From the NCBI GenBank assembly GCA_027485145.1, contig JAIXRO010000222.1:1-34102 (forward strand): DNA of 34,102 nucleotides. Direction: 5' to 3'. This stretch comes from Hyphomonadaceae bacterium (GTDB lineage: Bacteria > Pseudomonadota > Alphaproteobacteria > Caulobacterales > Hyphomonadaceae). Below, piece by piece: positions 30,218-34,102 of this stretch. Positions within the stretch are counted from its first letter, which is position 1. Every line of letters begins with the position of its first letter. Both the position numbers and the translations under genes were made by a program. Under the pieces are notes generated by a model, which was not told where the DNA came from, searched no databases, and saw only the letters and a program-made list of their open reading frames with translations.

Positions 30218-30646
30218 ATGGCTTTCGACCCGGTTGCATTTTTCGGGGATGCCGGAAACGCGCCGCCGGTTGCGAAGCTGCTTGGCTGGCGCTTGATCGA
30301 CCACAGCGAAGAACGCGGCTGGATCAAGATCGGGTTTGAGCCGCGGCCGGATTTCCTGAACCCTGCCGGCTTCGTGCAGGGCGGGATCTTGGTTGCGATG
30401 CTGGATGATACGGTCGGTCCGGCGGTGATCGTGGCGTCAGGTGGTCAAGCTTACACGACCACGATTGACCTTCATATGCACTTCCTGAGGCCGGTCGGTC
30501 TCGGCCCCATCACCACTGAAGCAACCGTGACGCGCCTTGGAAAGACGGTCGCATTCACGGAAGGCAGGCTGTTTGATGCGAACGATCGGCTCTGCGCGCG
30601 GGCGACGTCCAGCGCATCCGTCGGCCCTGTTCCCGGAGCGCAATAG
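30218..30646 (+). CDS. PaaI-type hotdog thioesterase 1
   Basis: A 142-residue single-hotdog protein that probably hydrolyses acyl-CoA thioesters. The signature NPAGFVQGGILVAMLDDTVGPA (about 48-69) matches the PaaI motif, with Gln in place of the usual His of HGG, and the acid Asp of LDD retained. The strand TTIDLHMHFLRPVGLGPI is typical. ATG 30218 starts five bases after the dehydrogenase stop; the frame is open further upstream but that part is antihomologous shadow. It is a close neighbour and paralogue of the next gene, from which only two bases separate it. It may remove dead-end or toxic CoA esters in the pathway. Confidence 0.9.
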   Translation: MAFDPVAFFGDAGNAPPVAKLLGWRLIDHSEERGWIKIGFEPRPDFLNPAGFVQGGILVAMLDDTVGPAVIVASGGQAYTTTIDLHMHFLRPVGLGPITTEATVTRLGKTVAFTEGRLFDANDRLCARATSSASVGPVPGAQ

Positions 30647-30648
30647 GC

Positions 30649-31083
30649 ATGCCTGACCGCCATCTCCTCCGTGATGTGTTCCCGGTGCCGGCGCGCAGCT
30701 CGGTGTCACTCGGATTTGAGTTGCTTGAACTCGACGCCAAGGCCATGACAACGCGGGTGCGCTTTGACGGGCGGGCAGACTTTACGAACCCGGCAGGCTA
30801 TATTCAGGGCGGATACCTGGTGGCGATGATGGACGATGCGATTGGCATGCTCGCGACGGTGAAAGCCGGGACCGCGAAATTTCCGTCGACTGTCGATCTG
30901 CACACGCATTTCCTGCGCCCCGTCCGCGTCGGCGCCATCGAAGTGGCCGCCCGCCTGCGCAATATCGGCCGCGCGATGATCTTCGCGGAAGCCGACCTTT
31001 TCGACGCGCGCGGCAAGGAAGCCGCCCGCGCCACTGCTTCGCTTACCCTCAACCCGGTGAAAGCACCGGCGACCCCATCCTGA
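30649..31083 (+). CDS. PaaI-type hotdog thioesterase 2
   Basis: A 144-residue paralogue of the preceding protein: NPAGYIQGGYLVAMMDDAIGML (about 47-68), then STVDLHTHFLRPVRVGAIEV and GRAMIFAEADLFDARGKEAARATAS. The same Gln-for-His change occurs (QGG), so it is a trait of this subfamily. The start ATG follows the upstream stop after two bases. Tandem copies could form a heteromer or have different chain-length preferences; neither can be judged here. The thiolase gene follows after 21 bases with its own GGAG. Confidence 0.9.
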   Translation: MPDRHLLRDVFPVPARSSVSLGFELLELDAKAMTTRVRFDGRADFTNPAGYIQGGYLVAMMDDAIGMLATVKAGTAKFPSTVDLHTHFLRPVRVGAIEVAARLRNIGRAMIFAEADLFDARGKEAARATASLTLNPVKAPATPS

Positions 31084-31104
31084 TCCCCCGAAAGGAGCTT
31101 TGAA

Positions 31105-32310
31105 ATGCCCGAAGCCTATATCTACGACGCCGTTCGCACGCCCCGCGGCAAAGGCAAGTCCAGCGGCGCGCTGCACGAGATCACCGCGCTGAGCCTCGGC
31201 ACGCAGGTGCTACAGGCGATCCGTGACCGGAACAATCTCGACACCTCGAAGGTCGACGATGTGGTGTTCGGCTGCGTCTCGCCGGTCGGCGAGCAGGGCG
31301 GCGACATTGCCCGCATCGCGGTGCTGAATGCGGATTATGCCGAGACGACCGCCGGCGTGCAGGTGGACCGGTTCTGCGCGTCCGGCCTTGAGGCCTGCAA
31401 CATGGCCGCCTCGAAAGTGATGACCGGCGAGGCCGACATGGCCATCGGCGGCGGCGTTGAATCCATGAGCCGCGTGCCGATGGGCGCCGCGGGCGGGGCC
31501 TGGTCGACCGATCCGCAGATCGCGCTGAAATCCTATTTCACGCCGCAGGGCATCGGCGCCGACACGATTGCCACGAAGTATGGCTTCTCGCGCGATGACG
31601 TGGACGCCTTTGCCGTCGAGAGCCAGCGCCGCGCGGCGCAGGCCTGGAAGGAAGGCCGCTTCAAGAAGTCGGTGGTGCCGGTACGCGACCAGATGGGCGG
31701 CGTGCGCCTTGCGCATGACGAGTTCATGCGCCCCGACACGACCATGCAGACGCTGGCGGCGCTCGAGCCGTCCTTCGCCGGCATGGGCGGCATGGGCTTC
31801 GATGAAGTGATCAAGCAGCGCTATCCGGAACTCGAGAAGATCAACCACGTGCACCATGCCGGCAACTCGTCGGGTATCGTGGACGGCGCCTCGGCCGTGC
31901 TGTTCGGCTCGAAGGAAATGGGCGAGGCGATGGGCCTGAAACCGCGCGCGCGCGTGCGGGCGATGGCGTCGATCGGCTCGGAGCCGGGCATCATGCTGAC
32001 GGGCCCGACCTATGTGACCCAGAAGGTGCTGAAGAAGGCCGGCATGGATCCGAAGGACATCGACATCTACGAACTCAACGAGGCGTTCGCTTCGGTCGTC
32101 ATGCTGATGATGAAGATGCTGAACATCCCGCACGAGAAGATGAACGTGAACGGCGGCGCCATCGCGATGGGCCACCCGCTCGGCGCGACCGGCGGCATGA
32201 TCCTCGGCACGGTGCTCGACGAGCTTGAGCGCACGGGCAAGGAAACCGGCCTGATCACGCTCTGCGTCGGGGCCGGGATGGGCACGGCGACGATCATCGA
32301 GCGCGTCTAG
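31105..32310 (+). CDS. fadA: Acetyl-CoA C-acyltransferase (thiolase)
   Basis: A 401-residue thiolase that cleaves 3-oxoacyl-CoA with CoA into acetyl-CoA and a shorter acyl-CoA. The nucleophile is Cys91 in [10 protein letters not shown], the activating His357 is in [16 protein letters not shown], and the acid Cys387 is in [21 protein letters not shown] (117-127) and [10 protein letters not shown] are conserved. AAAGGAG precedes the ATG. It acts with the FadB/FadJ-type enzyme encoded after the next gene. It could also cleave the acetoacetyl-CoA made by the CoA-transferase encoded at 2343-4125. A biosynthetic acetoacetyl-CoA thiolase is less likely given the neighbours. Confidence 0.95.
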   Translation: MPEAYIYDAVRTPRGKGKSSGALHEITALSLGTQVLQAIRDRNNLDTSKVDDVVFGCVSPVGEQGGDIARIAVLNADYAETTAGVQVDRFCASGLEACNMAASKVMTGEADMAIGGGVESMSRVPMGAAGGAWSTDPQIALKSYFTPQGIGADTIATKYGFSRDDVDAFAVESQRRAAQAWKEGRFKKSVVPVRDQMGGVRLAHDEFMRPDTTMQTLAALEPSFAGMGGMGFDEVIKQRYPELEKINHVHHAGNSSGIVDGASAVLFGSKEMGEAMGLKPRARVRAMASIGSEPGIMLTGPTYVTQKVLKKAGMDPKDIDIYELNEAFASVVMLMMKMLNIPHEKMNVNGGAIAMGHPLGATGGMILGTVLDELERTGKETGLITLCVGAGMGTATIIERV

Positions 32311-32334
32311 CAGCGGGGTCCGGCAGGCACGGCC

Positions 32335-33072
32335 ATGCCCTACAGCGCGCTCGAGCCAGAGAAGATCAAAAGCACGGCGCATGAACTTGCGCTGCGTGTG
32401 GCTGAGCGGTTTCCGAACAATGGCATTGCTCAGGTCAGCCGCGCGCTGGCGGACCTGAGCGAGAAGCATACGGCCTATGCCGCGCAGGCTGCCAGCCGGA
32501 ACTGGCCGATGCAGATCGTCTCGGTGCTGATCGTGTTGGCCGGGCTGGCGGGCGCCGGATGGGGCGTTTGGCAGTTGCTCCAGCTGTTCGGGATGGATGC
32601 GCGGGAGATCGGCAGCGTGCAGGGTCTCGATTCGGTGCTGAACATCATGATCGTCACCGGGGCGGCCATCTGGTTCGTGCTGAACCTTGAAACCCGCCAG
32701 CGCCAGGCGCGTGTGTTGGCGCGGCTGCACGAGCTGCGCGCGCTGGCGCACGTGATCGACATGCACCAGCTGAGGAAAGATCCGACCACGTATTACCGGG
32801 AGCCGACGGCTCACTCACCAAACCGGGATCTGTCCGAATCGAACCTGATGGCCTACCTCGACTATTGCGCAGAGATGCTGGCCATCATCGGCAAGCTTGC
32901 CGCCCTTTACATGCAGAAGATGAGCGACGCCGTCGTGATCGATGCGGCCAATGACATCGAAGCCCTCGCGGGCGGTTTCTCACAGAAGATATGGCTGAAG
33001 ATCAATGTTCTTCAGCCGCTGGCTGACGCAGAGCGGCGGAATGCCGGCGCCAGCCCAACGCCTTTGTCCTGA
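32335..33072 (+). CDS. Unknown protein with two membrane helices inside the beta-oxidation operon
   Basis: Not recognised. The 245-residue product has a helical N-terminal part (1-50), two membrane helices (about 57-83, MQIVSVLIVLAGLAGAGWGVW; and 101-118, VLNIMIVTGAAIWFVLNL), then a long helical C-terminal region rich in Leu and Ala with RQRQARVLARLHELRALAHVIDMHQLRKDP. The layout (hairpin in the membrane, both ends cytosolic) suggests an anchor or organiser rather than a transporter. It starts 24 bases after the thiolase stop and ends 18 bases before the FadB/J start, all in one direction, so it is very likely in the same transcript. Confidence 0.8.
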   Translation: MPYSALEPEKIKSTAHELALRVAERFPNNGIAQVSRALADLSEKHTAYAAQAASRNWPMQIVSVLIVLAGLAGAGWGVWQLLQLFGMDAREIGSVQGLDSVLNIMIVTGAAIWFVLNLETRQRQARVLARLHELRALAHVIDMHQLRKDPTTYYREPTAHSPNRDLSESNLMAYLDYCAEMLAIIGKLAALYMQKMSDAVVIDAANDIEALAGGFSQKIWLKINVLQPLADAERRNAGASPTPLS

Positions 33073-33090
33073 TACAGATGGAGTAAGAAA

Positions 33091-34102
33091 ATGAATCTCG
33101 AGACTTTCAAGTTTGACATTGACGCCGATGGCATCGCGCATGCGATATTCGACGTGCCGGGCCGCAGCATGAACACGCTGACCGGCAAGGCGGTGGCGGA
33201 CATCATCGCGATCACCAAGGAAGTGGCGACGAACGATGCCATCAAGGGCCTCGTGATCTCGTCCGGCAAGGCGAGCGGCTTCTGCGCGGGCGCCGACCTC
33301 GGCGAGATGGGCAGCCGGGCAGGTTCGGCCAGCGAGACAAAGAAGTCCGTGGACGAACTGAAGAAGGAACAGTTCGATGCCGGCTTCTCGCTGAACGGCA
33401 CGCTGCGCAAGCTCGAGACGTGCGGCAAGCCGGTGGCGGTGGCGCTGAACGGCCTCGCCCTCGGCGGCGGCCTCGAAGTGGCGCTGGCGGGCCATTACCG
33501 GGTCGCGGCGAATGACAATCCGAAGCTTCAGTTCGGCCTGCCGGAAGCCAAGATCGGCCTCCTGCCCGGCGCCGGCGGTACGCAGCGCCTGCCGCGCCTC
33601 GTGGGCGTTCAGGCCGCCCTGCCGCTGATCCTGCAAGGCGAGAGCTTCACGGCCGAGCAGGCCAAGGCCATGGGCGTGGTGAACGAACTTGCGCCGTCCT
33701 CGGAGACTGTCGCCCGGGCGAAAGCCTGGGTGAAGGCAAACCCGAAGGCGAAGGCGCCGTGGGACGAGAAGGGTTACAAGGTGCCGGGCGGCGTGCCGCA
33801 CAAGTCGCCGGGCGTCGGCCAGGTGGCGACGATGGCGAACATGATGCTCGCGTCCAAAACCTATGGAAACTATCCGGCGCAGAAGAACATCCTGTCCTGC
33901 ATCTATGAAGGCATCCAGGTGCCGATCGATGCGGGCCTGCGGATCGAGACGCGCTACTTCATCAACACGCAGCAGCGCCCGGAAGCGAAGGCGATGATCC
34001 GTTCACTGTTCCTGTCGATGCAGGAGCTGGGCAAGGGCGCGAACCGTCCTGAGGGCTATCCGAAGACGGAGTTCAAGAAGATTGCGGTCATCGGCGCGGG
34101 CC
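33091..34102 (+). CDS. fadJ: Multifunctional enoyl-CoA hydratase / 3-hydroxyacyl-CoA dehydrogenase, N-terminal part (runs off the window)
   Basis: The first 337 residues of a FadB/FadJ-type alpha subunit; about 350-400 more are expected. The enoyl-CoA hydratase domain (1-190) has SGFCAGADLGEM (oxyanion hole), the catalytic acids Glu129 in ALGGGLEVALAGHYR and Glu152 in LPEAKIGLLPGAGGTQRLPRL. A helical linker follows, and the last codons KKIAVIGAG open the NAD-binding Rossmann fold of the dehydrogenase. ATG 33091 has GGAG at 33080-33083. It hydrates 2-enoyl-CoA and oxidises 3-hydroxyacyl-CoA, feeding the thiolase encoded upstream. Whether it is FadB or FadJ cannot be decided from this half. Confidence 0.95.
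   Translation, partial: MNLETFKFDIDADGIAHAIFDVPGRSMNTLTGKAVADIIAITKEVATNDAIKGLVISSGKASGFCAGADLGEMGSRAGSASETKKSVDELKKEQFDAGFSLNGTLRKLETCGKPVAVALNGLALGGGLEVALAGHYRVAANDNPKLQFGLPEAKIGLLPGAGGTQRLPRLVGVQAALPLILQGESFTAEQAKAMGVVNELAPSSETVARAKAWVKANPKAKAPWDEKGYKVPGGVPHKSPGVGQVATMANMMLASKTYGNYPAQKNILSCIYEGIQVPIDAGLRIETRYFINTQQRPEAKAMIRSLFLSMQELGKGANRPEGYPKTEFKKIAVIGAG

Noticed and set aside
28728-30239. 503-codon minus-strand open frame
   Set aside because: Antisense to the GNAT and second acyl-CoA dehydrogenase genes; composition typical of a shadow.
31210-32814. 534-codon minus-strand open frame
   Set aside because: Antisense to the thiolase gene; His/Arg/Ala-rich and without recognisable motifs.

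Overview
The window looks like chromosomal DNA of a high-GC alphaproteobacterium, most likely a member of the Caulobacterales/Hyphomonadaceae (for example Hyphomonas-like). This is inferred from a PodJ-like polarity protein, a perfect CtrA-type box (TTAA-N7-TTAA) upstream of it, the divergent cytochrome c / prephenate dehydratase pair, and the style of the intergenic repeats. No rRNA, tRNA, IS element, prophage or CRISPR array was seen.

Region 1 (1-5150) is a tyrosine-degradation operon: the 3' part of 4-hydroxyphenylpyruvate dioxygenase, a one-domain VOC protein, fumarylacetoacetate hydrolase, and the two subunits of a 3-oxoacid CoA-transferase split by a small membrane-protein gene. Together they would turn 4-hydroxyphenylpyruvate into fumarate and acetoacetyl-CoA, but homogentisate dioxygenase and maleylacetoacetate isomerase are not in the window. 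Three families of palindromic intergenic repeats are concentrated here, around an unrecognised 189-residue protein.

Region 2 (5150-11402) holds a DUF1330 protein, an aromatic/aspartate aminotransferase (which could feed region 1), a double-hotdog thioesterase translationally coupled to a Zur/Fur-type regulator, a MarR regulator, an NlpC/P60 peptidase, a membrane-anchored cytochrome c and prephenate dehydratase.

Region 3 (11479-18212) is an accessory, redox-flavoured block. Two similar modules, each a LysR regulator divergent from an AhpD/CMD-family CxxC protein plus a partner (a cupin lipoprotein or a DoxX-like membrane protein), flank a YCII/DGPF protein with its ECF42-type sigma factor. 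A secreted YHS-domain protein follows.

Region 4 (18480-25713) holds a 49-residue Ala/Lys/Pro-rich histone-like protein, NudC, a large beta-propeller lipoprotein and the PodJ-like protein.

Region 5 (25968-34102) is a fatty-acid or acyl-CoA catabolic cluster: a MerR (LiuR-like) regulator, a long DmdC-type acyl-CoA dehydrogenase, a GNAT acetyltransferase, a second acyl-CoA dehydrogenase, two tandem hotdog thioesterases, a thiolase, an unknown two-TM protein and the start of a FadB/FadJ-type multifunctional enzyme. A shared ACGT-N2-ACGT motif lies upstream of merR and of the second dehydrogenase and is a candidate operator linking the two transcription units.
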